Shown: piece by piece, positions 1 through 12,327 of the stretch
Layout of the letters: each line of letters begins with the position of its first letter
Position numbering within the stretch: position 1 is the first letter of the stretch
NCBI RefSeq assembly: GCF_003597395.2
Contig: NC_133771.1
Location: forward strand, 129,010,117-129,074,116
Length of the DNA: 64,000 bases
Source of the DNA: Chelonoidis abingdonii
Lineage: Eukaryota; Chordata; Testudines; Testudinidae
Direction: 5' to 3'
Made by a program: the position numbers and the translations under genes
The notes under the pieces: generated by a model
What the model was told of the DNA's origin: nothing
What the model saw: only the letters and a program-made list of their open reading frames with translations
Databases searched by the model: none

Positions 1-1144
1 AATGTAGACTAATACCACAATTTTTTTTTTTGGTGATCTTCAGGAGAAGCTAATAGCTGGGCTAGGAGGGAGCAATACCTATGAATAGAACTCGGAAACT
101 TTAGTCAGTTAGCTTGAATGAAGAACTGTCAAGGTCCACTGGACAAGACGTTAGAGGATCTTACCTGAACAATCCCTATGATGAGTGCTGAGCAGTGAGC
201 CAGTGCAGCTTTTAAGCTATACCAGCTAATTTACTCCAGGCTACAGATATGACAAATCCCTCAAACTGGAGCCCTCTGTAGCCAGGGCCAGATTAAGGCT
301 TAGGCACTACAAGATTTTGCCTTGGACCTGAGTTCCTGGCATCATGCAATGTCAAAATCTTTCATTAAAAATCTTTGCCCTCATGATTGTCTAAAAGTCT
401 GAAAATGTGACCTGAATGTAATTGATGCCGTGATGCCTGCTTGAGTCTGTAGAGAGCCTGAAACAATAGCTGCAATAGGTATGAACTGCACAGTACACCT
501 CAATGGGGTGTTAGCACCAAGATCCTTGGCAGGGCCCGCCCAGAGACGACAACACCTCTGCAGAGGACTATGTGGCAGGAGGAGAAGAGTGCAGCAGGCC
601 CAGCCTATGCACCCAAAGAGAAACACCATGCCTGCTGGGGTATGTAGTGAAGGAGCCCCTGATGCTGCCGTTGATTCTCTAGAAACCAGTGAGCCCTGTG
701 CCAGAGACCCACCAGGTTGGAGAGTACAGCCAAGGCACGGGGGCAGGAGGGAGGAACCACAGGCAGCCTGGTGTTATAGTGGTGGTAGAGCCAGTGACTA
801 CCTTAATCTGACCTTGTCTGTAGCTCTTTCTTCATCCTGAATTGAGTAACTATGAAGGTCCTGACCATAAGTTAAAAAACCAGGAGGTCTAACTGATCAT
901 TCAATAATAGAGTTCCGGTTAACCAGGGTTTGGCTGACTGAGGTTTGAATGTACCTGTGTCTCAAGGAATTTATAAAACCAATAGGCAAAGCCTGTGGAG
1001 AGTTAAACTCTACAAATTGATTAGCATTCATTTTTATTTAAAGAAGGACCAATCCAGAGCTAAAAACTAACAATGTAACTCCATGTAGGTCAACCCTACA
1101 TCATTCAAGGAGTGGGGTTGGGGGGGTGCTCAAAAAAAAAAACA
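1..1144. other. Unassigned non-coding DNA
   Basis: No gene, RNA or repeat that I recognise. The open frame at 481-840 has no domain, no compositional signal and no good splice sites, and I treat it as chance. An A-run lies at about 1132-1142, just before the repeat that follows. Confidence 0.5.
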
Positions 1145-1345
1145 TGCTGTGTTGGTCCCAGGATATGAGACCAGGTGGGTGAAATAATAGATTTTATTGG
1201 ACCAACTTCTGTTGGTGGAAGAATCAGCGACAAGCTCTCGAGCTACACAGAACTCTTCAGGTCTAGGAAAGGTACTCAGAGTGTCACAGAAAACACAAGG
1301 TGGAACACACTGTTAAGCACAGGAGTTGGTTGTAATATAAGCATT
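1145..1345 (+). repeat. SINE-like interspersed repeat
   Basis: The segment begins with a GTGTTGGTCCCAGGATAT head, runs through TTTTATTGGACCAACTTCTG and an AGCTACACAGAACTCTTCAGG stretch, and ends near GTGTCACAG. I recognise this arrangement as a common interspersed repeat of turtles and archosaurs. Its head resembles the GTGTTAGTCTGGATCTG head of the element at 6227-6384, which suggests related SINE-type heads. No target duplication was found and the class is uncertain. Confidence 0.45.
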
Positions 1346-1706
1346 CAAAACAGAAAATTCCCAGACATAGATGCCGACTCTGTGGATGCTCCAGCCTTGG
1401 ATGAAGGGGCAATGTGGGGGCAGGGCCTGGAGCAGTGTGGGGGTTGGAAGGGGCAGGGATGGGGGCTTGGAGGAAGGGGTGGAGTGGGGGTAGGTCTAGG
1501 GTGGAGTGGGGATAGAGAGAAAGTTGGCACCTATGTTCCCAGACTTGGGCAAAATTCTCAGACTAACTTTTTGGCATCCAAAGCAGTCTTTGGTGGGAGT
1601 GATGTGAGACAACTTTTTGACTGACTCCCTGATCCACAAGCTGGTTTGAGAGAGCAACATGAGGCAGTCTTAGAGGTGCTCTAAGGTACATTCCCTGATT
1701 ACACTC

Positions 1707-2635
1707 TGTCAGGTCTGATTCCCCACTCTGGCACTTCGAGTGCAGAAGGTGGGGGCCCACAAAGATTCTAAAAATTAATACTGGCCACTCCAGGCTTGTA
1801 TTGAACTCCCGAAGTTACAGCTTTTCTCTGACCTTGGATGGCTGGATGCTGCCACCACCCAAGTGCAAAACCCCCTTTTAGAACCCAGGAAGGTGCACTT
1901 GGGGAATTCCTTTCTGTGGGATACCCTCAAGCCCTTTCACCACCACCTCCCTCTCTGGGGACGAGCTGAGAAAGAAAACAAAGACAATTAGCTGTTGCCA
2001 CCAGCTAATTAAACAACATATGCACAAACCTCTTAGGGACACACAAATCCAATCCTGTTCCTTTTTTTTTAAATAAGGTATTTTTATTTTTAATATTTAC
2101 ATCTGGAATTTAGGCACTTTGCTAGGTTTTTAAAAAAAATTACAGGGATTAAGCATCAAGATAGCTTCTTGAGGTCCAGCTTAAAGGTTACAAGCAAAAC
2201 AAAAGCACCTGGGGTTACCACAGAGGAGTCCACAAGCCATAAAGGAATAAAAGGGATAAATCTAATTGTGTCTTCCTAAACATTTCCTGATCTACTTACG
2301 TATTTGGGTTTTCAAATGAGTAGTGCTAGGTATGATCTGATGATTTTCATACCCGGCACAAGCTTTTACAGCATAGTTCCAGTCCTGTCCCTGCTCTCCA
2401 GGAGAGCAACACAGACAGACACAGGGAAAGTTTTTTTTCCTAATTTTAAACAGTTCTAGCCTTCCTATTGACTCTTTTGGTCAGGTGGCCACTCCTTTCC
2501 TTTTACCTGTGGACCTTTTTAACCCTTTACAGGTAAAGCAAGTAGAGAACAGCTACTAACAGAGATTTTAGAGCTGGCTGGCTGGCTGGGTGTCCATAAA
2601 AGGGAGCTACCTCCCTACCCCTTTCATTTGTCTCA
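1707..2635. mobile_element. LTR-like solo element (probable)
   Basis: A block starting TGTCAGGTCTGATTCCCC and ending near TTTGTCTCA matches my memory of a repeat that recurs across turtle genomes. It has TG...CA termini. The flanking pentamers are CACTC (1702-1706) and CACCC (2636-2640), an imperfect candidate duplication. A (GGCT)n run near 2574-2592 lies inside. There is no coding sequence. Ends and class are tentative because the second LTR and internal region are absent. Confidence 0.45.
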
Positions 2636-2640
2636 CACCC

Positions 2641-5293
2641 TCTCAAGGGGTGACTCCAGAAGCAAAGATTACTGGAGTACACACATCCTTTTGCTGCTCT
2701 TACCCACTTCCCAGAGGGCTGGGAAGAGTGATGTAGAGCTGGCTATGCAGCCATGCGCCAGGGGAATCAAAAGGTATCACACTCTTCAAGCCAGCAGTGC
2801 TGATGTCTCTTTCTTTGGTGTCTGAGTCATGCCAGGTGAGGGACCTTTTGCCACTCACCTTTCATTGTGGTGGAATTCCATAATTCTCCAACTCTTGTCT
2901 ACATACACACAAGTTGTACTGCTTTTAACTGCAGAGATGACCCCTGATAGTGGGAGGGCACAGTAATGGCAGCAGCTTCAGTCGGTGTTACTGAGCATGC
3001 TCGGTATAAGCCAAGCAGCGTATGGGGAGGAGGGGCACGTGACCCCCTCTATCACAGTATTGCCTCTGTTTAACTGTATTTGTGTATTTAAAATGGCACA
3101 ATACCCCCTGATACAGTTATACTGAATGGCTCCCCAGTATGGGAAGGGGAAAAAGCTATACTGGTAGAACTGCCTCAAAAATAGTTCTATCACTACAACA
3201 TCAGTGTCTAGACCAGGCCTTAAACTGAGACCATAGTACACTGCCTAAGTACATGGGACCAGTTAGCACCTACAGGACCCAGTATGAGACTGTGTATTAA
3301 TCTCCAGAGATGGAAAACAGTATAAATCCTCTATGACAAATATCTTTGCTTTTTTTTAAGAAACTATATTTAGATATTTAAAAGCATAAAGAAATATAGA
3401 AAACTCGAACCAAGCTTAACTACATATTTTAATACGCCAAAGGTTTGCATTGCCCAAAGGCTACCTATCTGAGAGTGTCCATTACAGATAGAAGCTCTCT
3501 TTATAAGAAACTGTAAGGTGGTTCATCAAAGACCTACCTTGGTCCAAGCTGTTAGCCCGTCCTGCAGGCCTCCTAGCCTGGCTTCTCCAGCTCACATGTC
3601 TGTGCCTGTCTTGAATAGCAGGCCCTTTTCTCTACTTCTGTAAGAATCCCTTACAAATTGTCCAGTGTTCTTCTTTTGTGTCAAAAGGCACAAAACACCC
3701 CTCCTGCCAAAGCAGATCTCCAACTTCCAGGGGTTTCAGCCTACTTTAAAAGAGTAATGGCCTCGCGGATGGGTGCTGTTGCTTGGGTGAAAGGGCCACT
3801 GGGTCTTAAAGGTGGTATCCTCAGACCTTGAGTGCCTCATCTCCTGAGTTGGAACAAGGGGTGGGGAGTGCACACGTACATGCGCTTGTCTGGGCAAGGT
3901 TTGCCTTTTGCAGATAAGCTCTGATTCCCCTTCGCTTTCCAGAAATCTGCAGCTATAATTTTAGAAATCAAACAAAGTCCTAGTTTGTTCTAACAGGCAC
4001 CCAGTGAAATTGGCTGTAAGGCTGCTTTTCACTGCCAATGTTGCAAAGCAACTTTAGTGGGGGCCAAGATCTGAGCCACTAACTCAGCTGTGTTGCACTC
4101 AAAGGGTTAAATGGTGCTCTCTGTTCCAATCCTATTCATGTCCACGAGTAGCAGTAAAAAAGAACTGCAATTGACCCATGTGATGCAGAAGTAATTTATT
4201 TCCGTTTTCCTTCTTAAATATACTTCCTTCCCTCTCTAGTCTATCTATGGGTTTTTACGCCAACTTCAGTTCCATGTGATCTGAGTGCCTCTCATGTACT
4301 ACTGTTTGCTGTTAAATCACACACAAGTGAAATCTACAGTACATACAAAGTGGCTGTGTTGACATTATAGGAGAACAGATATTTGGACTTTTCTGTTTGA
4401 TGTCACAATTAAAGAATTGCATTAAATGCTAGTATTTAAAAAATTTTGGTATTTTACTATTTGTACAATGACAACAGTGTACTAGGTGCACTAGCCCATT
4501 CTGAGAACAAAGTTTAAATTGTCTCATTTTTATGCATTTATATAGTTAAAGCTTACACTGCATTAACATTTCTTATTTTGCATAGAATTAGATCCAAATT
4601 ACTTATAATATCCTATAAGCTTTAATAAGAATCCTATTTCTATTCTATTTTGTGATAGCTTTCACAGATTTTATAGCCTCTGTTTAGCTTGGGCCCATCT
4701 GTAATCCTTCCTTAGGAACCCAATGTCTCCGAAAAGTTATGGTGACTATCAAAAGGAACACTTTAATTTTATAGGGGCACCTGTGCATTTAATTCACTCT
4801 GTAAAACTTCTTTAAGTCCTTAAAGGATCATTCCAAACTCGAGGGCAAAGCTATGATTATATCATCTCAGTGTATTACACAAGTGCAATATTTTGAACCT
4901 GACAATGAAGTGTTCACTAATCCTGAAACCCAGTCAGTCCACTGATTATTCTGAAGGGCATTGCATTAAAATGAAATGTCCTCTTATGACAGACAAAGGT
5001 CTCTTTATTAAATTATTACTTACAATTGACAGTCACAAGTGGATGACAATAGCTGCTAGTAAGATCAAGGGTAGTTAAAAGTTTTGCTTGACTGTATATG
5101 GTTGAATATTCAAGCCAATTGGTTTGAACAGAGATGGATCAAGTCACAAAGTCAAGATCCAAACTTACTCAAAAGTTTGGGTGTTTTTGGGGTCTGGGGC
5201 AGAGAGGTTCATTTCTAATTCTGCCCTCTGTGTACATATTTTTATGAGCTAACTTTTCTGAGGACAGTGAAATGGATTTGCCAGCATAGGCTA
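2641..5293. other. Unassigned AT-rich non-coding DNA
   Basis: No gene could be supported. The short frames at 2628-2825, 2978-3241 and 4893-5078 lack recognisable domains. No clear repeat boundaries were seen. Confidence 0.5.
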
Positions 5294-6634
5294 TGTGATG
5301 GGTTGGATCACAGAACCCCTCCCCCGCCCCCCCGGGAGCTGCCAACTGATGTGCCAGGACTACCTCTACTCCTGTTTTTTCCTGCCAGCTCAGAACTCCA
5401 GCACCGTCTTGCTGAGCCAGATACTTCCGTCTGCTCCAACAAAGACCCAGGGTCTGAATTACCTGCCCCAAAGCTGCAGGTTTACCTGAAAACAGCTCAC
5501 AGAAGTGTGCTTGTCTTTAGCATTCAGATGCCCAGCTCCCAATGGGGTCTAAACCCAAATAAATCTGTTTTACCCTGTATAAAGCTTATACAGGGTAAAC
5601 TCATAAATTGTTCACCCTCTATAACACTGATAGAGAGACATGCACTGTTGTTTGCTCCCCCAGGTATTCATCCATACTCTGAGTTAATTAATTAGTAAAA
5701 AGTGATTTTATTAAATACAGAAAGTAGGATTTAAGTGGTTCCAAGTAGTAACAGATAGAACAAAGTAAGTCACCAAGCAACATAAAATAAAATGTGCAAA
5801 TCTATGTCTAATCAAACTGACTACAGATAATCACCCTCAGAGATGCTTCAGTAAGTTTTTTTTTTTCCTCAGACTGGTCACCTTCCAGACCTGGGCACAA
5901 TTCATTCTCCTGGTACAGCTCTTGTCCCAGCTGAGGTGATAGCTAGGGGGTTCTTCATGATGGCTCTTCTCTCTTTGTTCTCTTCCACCCCTTTATATAT
6001 CTTCTGCATAAGGCGGGAATCCTTTTGTCCCTCTGAGTTCCCACCCCCTCTTTTAAATGGAAAGACACCAGGTTAAAGATGGATTCCAGTTCAGGTGACA
6101 TGATCACATGTCACTGCAAGACTTCATTACCCACTTGCCAGCACACATGTATACAGGAAGACTTACAGGTAAAACACAGCCATTTGCAGACAATGGTCCT
6201 AGTTAATGGGAGTCATCAAGATTCCAGCAAAGAGTCTTGTGGCACCTTATAGATTAACAGACGTTTTGGAGCATGAGCTTCCGTGAAGCTCATGCTCCAA
6301 AACATCTGTTAGTCTATAAAGTGCCACAAGACTCTTTGCTGTTTTACAGATCCAGACTAACACGGCTACCCCTCTGATACTTGACATCAAGATTCCAAAC
6401 CATCATTAATGGCACACACTTTACATAATTACAATAGGCCCTCAGAGTTATATTTCATATTTCTAGTTTCAGATAGAAGAGTGGTACCTTTATACAAATA
6501 GGATGATCACACTCAGTAGATTATAAGCTTTGTAATGATACCTTACAAGAGACCTTTTGCATGAAGCATATCTCAGTTACATTATATTCACTTATTAAAT
6601 TTTTATAAAACCATATAGACTGCACAACGTCACA
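5294..6634 (-). mobile_element. Solo LTR, interrupted by a SINE
   Basis: The block opens with TGTGATGGGTT and closes with AACGTCACA, complementary TGTGA/TCACA ends typical of an LTR. Flanks are GGCTA (5289-5293) and GGCTG (6635-6639), a 5-bp duplication with one change. After removal of the inserted SINE and its duplicated target, about 1.17 kb remains. A TATATAAAGG-type box on the minus strand near 5992-6000 and an AATAAA on the minus strand near 5706 favour minus orientation, but this is inference. I recognise the sequence as a repeat frequent in turtles. No gag, pol or env lies beside it. Confidence 0.65.
6227..6384 (-). mobile_element. Fold-back SINE-like insertion
   Basis: Read on the minus strand the element starts TCAGAGGGGTAGCCGTGTTA, the head of a common turtle SINE-like repeat. 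The segment containing AGCAAAGAGTCTTGTGGCAC then appears twice in opposite orientation (arms about 6226-6282 and 6284-6340), giving a hairpin of about 115 bp. The insertion is flanked by an exact 13-bp duplication, CATCAAGATTCCA, at 6214-6226 and 6385-6397. That duplication shows target-primed insertion. The inverted second arm could come from twin priming or template switching. Confidence 0.75.
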
Positions 6635-7406
6635 GGCTGTGATTAGAAAATGGGGTGAGCAAACTGGTTTGGATGCAGTAAGAAGTGACTTGACTCTTCC
6701 CCAAAATTTAATTTTTTTTTTAAATGTGGATAACAATGTTAAATTTTTAAGTTATGTTTGTTTTGTGCCCATCTGTTCCTGAAGCAGAAGTGCTGAAATA
6801 CCATGATCAAGGCTATTCTCAGATTATTCGCGGCTTGATTAGACACAGAATATATCAAAACTTTCAAGACTGTCCTTTCTTCTGGGATGTTCAATCCAAT
6901 TTTGTAGACTCAAAAGGGGAAATCCTGGCCCTGTTAAATCAATGGGAACTTTGACATTGATTACGTAGGACCAAGATTCCATCCAAGAGATGTAGATAAT
7001 TCATAGGAGCATTCATTCTTATGGATGGCTGGTGTTTTGAGTGATTATCTGAACCATCGAGACTTGCCAGTCACTACATGTGGATGATAGATATTTTGCA
7101 CTGTTTAACTGGAAAGGCACAGGAAGAAGGGCACAAAGGCAAGAAACATGTAGTCAGCAGTCCTTTCCGTAACAGTTTATGGCCCACTATCAGGGACATC
7201 AAAGTCCCAGTCCGACAGTGCACTTATGCACTTGCTTAGCTTTAAGAACATGAGTGCTCCCATAGACTGGTAATAGCACTGTTATATGTGTTTAAGAGCA
7301 TGGTTAACTTTAAGGGCCTTGCTAGATCAGAGGCCCTGTGTGGTGACACTACAGAGAACCGGTTGTTTGTGGCTATATTTTACATGACAAAAAAGGGTGT
7401 GTTTTA
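6635..7406. other. Unassigned non-coding DNA
   Basis: AT-rich sequence in which I see no gene or repeat. The frame at 6754-6954 is short and without a domain. Confidence 0.5.
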
Positions 7407-7414
7407 CTGCAGGA

Positions 7415-7540
7415 TAGAGTTACCAGACAGCAACTGTGGAAAAAATGGGACAGGGGGTGGGGAGGTAATAGGCATCTATATAAGAAAAAGTCCCAAAAAA
7501 CAGGACAGTCCCTTTAAAAATGGGACATCTGGTCACCCTA
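7415..7540. mobile_element. hAT-type MITE with exact 8-bp target duplication
   Basis: A 126-bp non-autonomous element with inverted ends (TAGAGTTACCAGAC on the left; CTGGTCACCCTA on the right, read in reverse as TAGGGTGACCAG). It lies between two exact copies of CTGCAGGA at 7407-7414 and 7541-7548. The interior has repeated GGGAC motifs separated by A-rich spacers. Eight-base duplications are the hallmark of hAT insertions. It encodes nothing. Confidence 0.8.
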
Positions 7541-7548
7541 CTGCAGGA

Positions 7549-8485
7549 TAACTAACAAGCATTAGCCATCCCAGATTAAAAAGTCAGCGAAGTTAAGGCA
7601 CTCTAGTATTACTGCAAAGCAAACTAGACAAGGCCCGCTATGGGCAAGGGGGATAATGCTGACTTTGCCTAGCTACCTCATGGTAAACACTACCAGTGCC
7701 TTGTCCTCATTTAAGATTTTACAGCAAGATAATTATCACATTTGCTATCTCACTGTAACTCCCACCCTGTCAAATCCCTCCCTCCAAGTCCACCTTTGTG
7801 TTAACAAAGACAAAAAGTCTTAGCTTTGAGAGCCATGGAAAACTTCTGCCTGAGTCCAGTGACCTCAATAAGGAATTTGTTTTAGATTCAGTAGGATTGA
7901 ATTCTGTCTCTGGGACAGTACAAGAGTGAGGGAAGAGACCCCGGGAGGAGGAGGGGGAGTGAAAGCAAAGGGGTGGGAGGGGAAAGCAGACACAAAGCAT
8001 GATTAATATAAAATCTGCATGCCACCCAGCAATATTTTGACTTCAACTTTGCCTTATTATACATCTTAACCCTGTGTTCTGTTTGTTCTCTACTCTAGCA
8101 AATGATTGCTCCATATTTTTGCAAATACTAATGGCTTTAATAGATTAAATCTGTTGTAATGTCTGTGCAACCTAAGAAAGCTTGATCATTCGTAATCACA
8201 AGTATTATGACTTCTGTTCTTATAGTATTGGCAAAAGGGAATATGACAGCTAGGGAAACAATTCTAACAAAACAAACAAAATCCAAGAAAGATTTGAGTC
8301 TTCTGACTCAAAGTAAAATGAATTTATAATGAAACAGCATTCGCAAAAAGGAGGCTCTGATTCTTCACTGGGTGTTCTTTTCTAGAGACATTCGGCAGCG
8401 GTACCTATAATTTGTAATCTGGAGTACAAAGAAATTATTTTCATTTCTTCCTCACTAAAATATTCCCTTGGTGTTTGGGCAATAA
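7549..8485. other. Unassigned non-coding DNA
   Basis: No gene or clear repeat. The minus frame at 7770-8000 sits over a GA-rich stretch (about 7925-7985) and looks like a composition artefact. Confidence 0.5.
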
Positions 8486-8489
8486 TGTA

Positions 8490-8710
8490 ATATGTTGCAC
8501 TTATATACCACTTTGCAGCTGAGGACCTTGGAACTTTGCAAACACTGAATTAAGCCTTACAATAACCCTGTGATATAGGGAAATACCCTCATTTCACAGA
8601 AGAGGAAATGGAGACTCAGATCATGATTTGTCCAAGATCATGTAGTAAGTCTTTGGCAGATGTGGGAATAGAATCCACATTACCTGATCCTGGTCCAGTG
8701 CTTTAACCAC
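8490..8710 (+). repeat. MIR / CORE-SINE
   Basis: The run of CACTTATATACC, GGAACTTTGCAAACACTGAATTAA, CAATAACCCTGTGATATAGG, TCATTTCACAGAAGAGG, a GACTCAGATCA stretch, TGTCCAAGATCATGTAGTAAG and TTTAACCAC is in the order of a MIR consensus. It is an old, diverged copy in plus orientation with no detectable target duplication. Confidence 0.7.
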
Positions 8711-9099
8711 TTCAATGTGCACTCCAGAAATTGGATAACTACCTGAAATACCCCCATCTCTTGGATCTGGATATAATACAAGAATCTGTCCACTTGGCAA
8801 GAACCTGGAAGTGCAGAAGCATGTGAAAATGAAGAAAAATATGTTGCCAGCGGGGGTTGCATTGGGTCTGACTTAGGGCAGAATTTGACACATAGCTGTT
8901 GTCTTTGTGCTCCTCAAAGCAGCCTGTGCTAGGTGTAGCGGTAAGAAAACTCTCATAGACTCATGGTCAGAAGGGACCAATATGATCATCTAGTCTGACC
9001 TCCTGCACAAGGCAGGCCACAAAACCCTACCCATACACATTTATAACAACCCCTAACCCATGACTGAGTTATTGAAATCCTCAAAATTGTGATTTGAAG

Positions 9100-12000
9100 A
9101 CCTCAAGCTGCAGAGAATCCACTAGCAAGCGACCCATGCCCCACGCTGCAGAGGAAGGCGAAAAACCTCCAGGGCCTCTGCCAATCCGCCCTGGAGGAAA
9201 ATTCCTTCCCGACCCCAAATATGGCGATCAAGCTAAACCCTGAGCATGTGCAAGACTCACCAGCCAGCACCCAAGAAAGAATTCTCTGCAGTAACTCAGT
9301 CCCCATCCCATCCAACATCCTTCACAGACCATTGAGAGACTATCTGCTGATAATCCAAGATCAATTGCCCAAATTAACTATCCCATCATAACATCCTCCA
9401 TAATATATCAAGCTTAGTCTTAAAGCAGATAAGTCTTTGCCCCCACTATTCCCTCGAGGCTGTTCCAGAACTTCACTCCTAATGGTTAGAAACCTTCGTG
9501 CTAATTCAAGTCTAAACTTCCTAATATCCAGTTTGTACCCATTCGTCCTCGTGCCTACTTTAGTAACTAACTTAAATTTCCTCCCTCCATAGTATATCCT
9601 CTATATTAATATATAGAGCAAGCATATCCCGCGAGCTTTCTTTGGCAGGCTAAACAACCAAGCTTTTGGTCTCCTTTCATAAGGCAGATTCCATCCTCGG
9701 ATCATCTAGTAGCCTCTCGAACGTTCTAGTTTGAATTCATCTTCTAAACATGGGACACCAGAACTGACACAAATATCCAGGTGGGGTCTCACCAGCGCCG
9801 TATATAACGCACTAACCTCCTTATCTTGCTGGAAATACCTGCCGATGCAACCTAAAACCGCATTTGCTTTTTAACCGCATGTACATGACAGTTCATAGTC
9901 ATGCGCTATCAACAATACCAGTCCTTCTCCTCCTCCGTCGCTTCAACTGATGCGTCCCACGATATCTAAATCTTATTATTAACCTAAGTGCATGACCTTG
10001 CACTTTCTAACTAATTGATATTTCATCCTATTATATTATCAGTTTACCACGGTGGTCCAGATTTCTGAATAGTATCTCGCCGTCCTTTCATGTTAGCAAT
10101 ACCCCCACTGTGTATCCGCAAATTATTAGCAAGCCCGCTCTTTGTGCCAAGGCAGTATAAAAAGTTAAATAAGATTGGTCCCAAAACCGATTCTTGAGGG
10201 AGCTCCACAGGTAACTCCGACTCCACTAGTAACCTCCTTCCAGCCTGACAGTTCACCCTCAGTACGACCCGCTGGAGTCTCCCCTTTAACCAGTTCCTTA
10301 TCCACCTTACAACTTTCATATTCATCCCCATCTTTTCCAATTTAACTAACAGTTCCCATGCGGAACCGTGTCAAACGCCTTACTGAAATCGAGGTAAATT
10401 AGATCTACCGCATTTCCTTTGTCTAAGTAATCCGTCACCTTCTCAAAGAAGGAGATCAGGTTGGTTTGGCACGATCTACCTTTAGTAAATCCATGTTGCA
10501 ATTCGTCCCAATTACCATTGACCTCAATGTCCTTAACTACTTTCTCCCTTAAAATTTTTCCAAGACCTTACACACTACAGACGTCAAGCTAACAGGCCTA
10601 TAATTACCCGGATCACTTTTATTCCCTTTCTTAAAAATAGGAACTACGTTAGCAATTCTCCAGTCGTACGGTACAACCCCCGAGTTTACCGATTGCTTAA
10701 AAATTCTCGCTAACGGGCTCGCAATTTCACGCGCCAGTTCCTTTAATATCCTCGGATGGAGATTGTCCGGGCCCTCCGATTTTGTCCCATTAAGCTGTTC
10801 AAGTTTGGCCTCTACCTCAGATGCGGTAATATCCACCTCCATATCCATTCCCGTTTATCATCCCTCCATCATCCCTAAACTCCTCACTAGTCTTATTAAA
10901 GACCGAGGCAAAGTACTTATTTAGATATTGGGCCATGCCTAGGTTATCCTTAACCTCCGTTCCATCCTCAGTGTATAGCGGCCCCACTTCTTCTTTCTTT
11001 GTTTTCTTCTTATTTATGTGGCTGTAGAACCTTTTACTATTGGTTTTGATTCCCTTTGCAAGGTCCAGTTCTACGCGGCTTTTAGCCTTCCTCACTTTAT
11101 CCCTACATGTTCTGACCTCACTAAGGTAGCTTCCCTTGCTAATCCCGCCTTTCTTCCACTCCCTGTAAGCTTTCTGCTTTGCTTTTCCTAATCCCCTCTC
11201 TGAGTTGCTTGCTCATCCAGCTTGGCCTACAACTCCTGCCCATGGTTTTTTTCCCCTTTCTTGGGATGCAGGCTTCCGACAGTTTCCGCAGCTGCGACTT
11301 AAAGTAATTCCAGGCCTCCTCCGCATTTAAATCCACAAGTTCCTCCGTCCAATCCACTTCCCTAACTAATTTCCTTAACTCTTTAAAATTAGCCCTCGAG
11401 AAAGTCGAAAACCCTAATCCCAGATCTACGTTTGTTTATCCTTCCATCTAATTGAATTGAATCAGCTCATGATCACTCGAACCAAGGTTGTCCCCTACCA
11501 CCATTTCTTCTACGAGGTCCTCACTGCTCACCAAAACCAAATCTAAAATGGCATCCCTCTCGTAGGTACTTCAACTACTTGATGAAGAAATCCATCCGCT
11601 ATCACATCCAGAAAAATCTGACCCTATTATTCTTGCAAGCACTCGTCCTCCAGTCTATATCTGGGAAGTTGAAGTCTCCCATAATCACACATTTCCCCTT
11701 AGTGTTTACTTCATTAAAGACATTAAAGAGGTCTCTATCCATATCCAAATCAGATCCCGGCGGTCTGTAGCACACCCCAAGCACTATCTCAGGGGAGCTC
11801 TAGTAGCTTTTTTACCCAGCGTGATTTTTACCCAGACAGACTCCGTCTTATCCATTCCATCACTTCTTATTTCATTACAGTTCACCTCATCATTGATGTA
11901 CAAGGCTACTCCACCACCTTTGCCTTTCTTCCTGTCTTTTCTAAACAGCACATAGCCTTCAATACCTGTACTCCAGTCATGAGTACTATTCCACCAGGTT

Positions 12001-12316
12001 TCTGTTATCCCTATAATATCCGTTTCACTTCCTGCACCAGTAGCTCCAGTTCCTCCATCTTGTTACCTAGGCTCCTCGCATTAGTGTACAGACATTTTAA
12101 TTTTTGGCGTTTGGCGTCAGTGACATTCTTTTACCCCGTCGTGTGCACAGACCTTCTACCACCAGCATCACCCGTTAGTCTAGTTTCAACTCCGCTTTTC
12201 CTCCTTGGGTCAATTCTTCGGTCCACAAGGGTATCCCCTCTCACTTTGTTTACTTCCCTCTCCAGGTTAAATTCCGGCGTGGAGATCTCCTGAACATCTC
12301 CCACCATCTCCCCCAA
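9100..12316 (-). pseudogene. CR1 ORF2 remnant: endonuclease and reverse transcriptase
   Basis: Broken coding sequence of the CR1 replicase. From its start near 12316 the fragments read: an N-terminal leader; the endonuclease beginning LKCLYTNARSLGNKMEELE with an ITETWW motif near 12000; LGVCYRPPGSD and VIMGDFNFPDIDW at 11602-11784; a linker at 10817-11357; RT fingers and palm at 10549-10848 (ANVVPIFKKGNKSDPGNYRP); and SVLGPILFN at about 10160-10195. The catalytic FADD box appears as FAD then TQWG at 10102-10122, one aspartate codon short, so polymerase activity would be lost even without the frameshifts. Family function is nicking target DNA and reverse transcribing CR1 RNA. At least five frame breaks are visible. 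Confidence 0.85.
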
Positions 12317-12327
12317 CTTCCTAGTTT

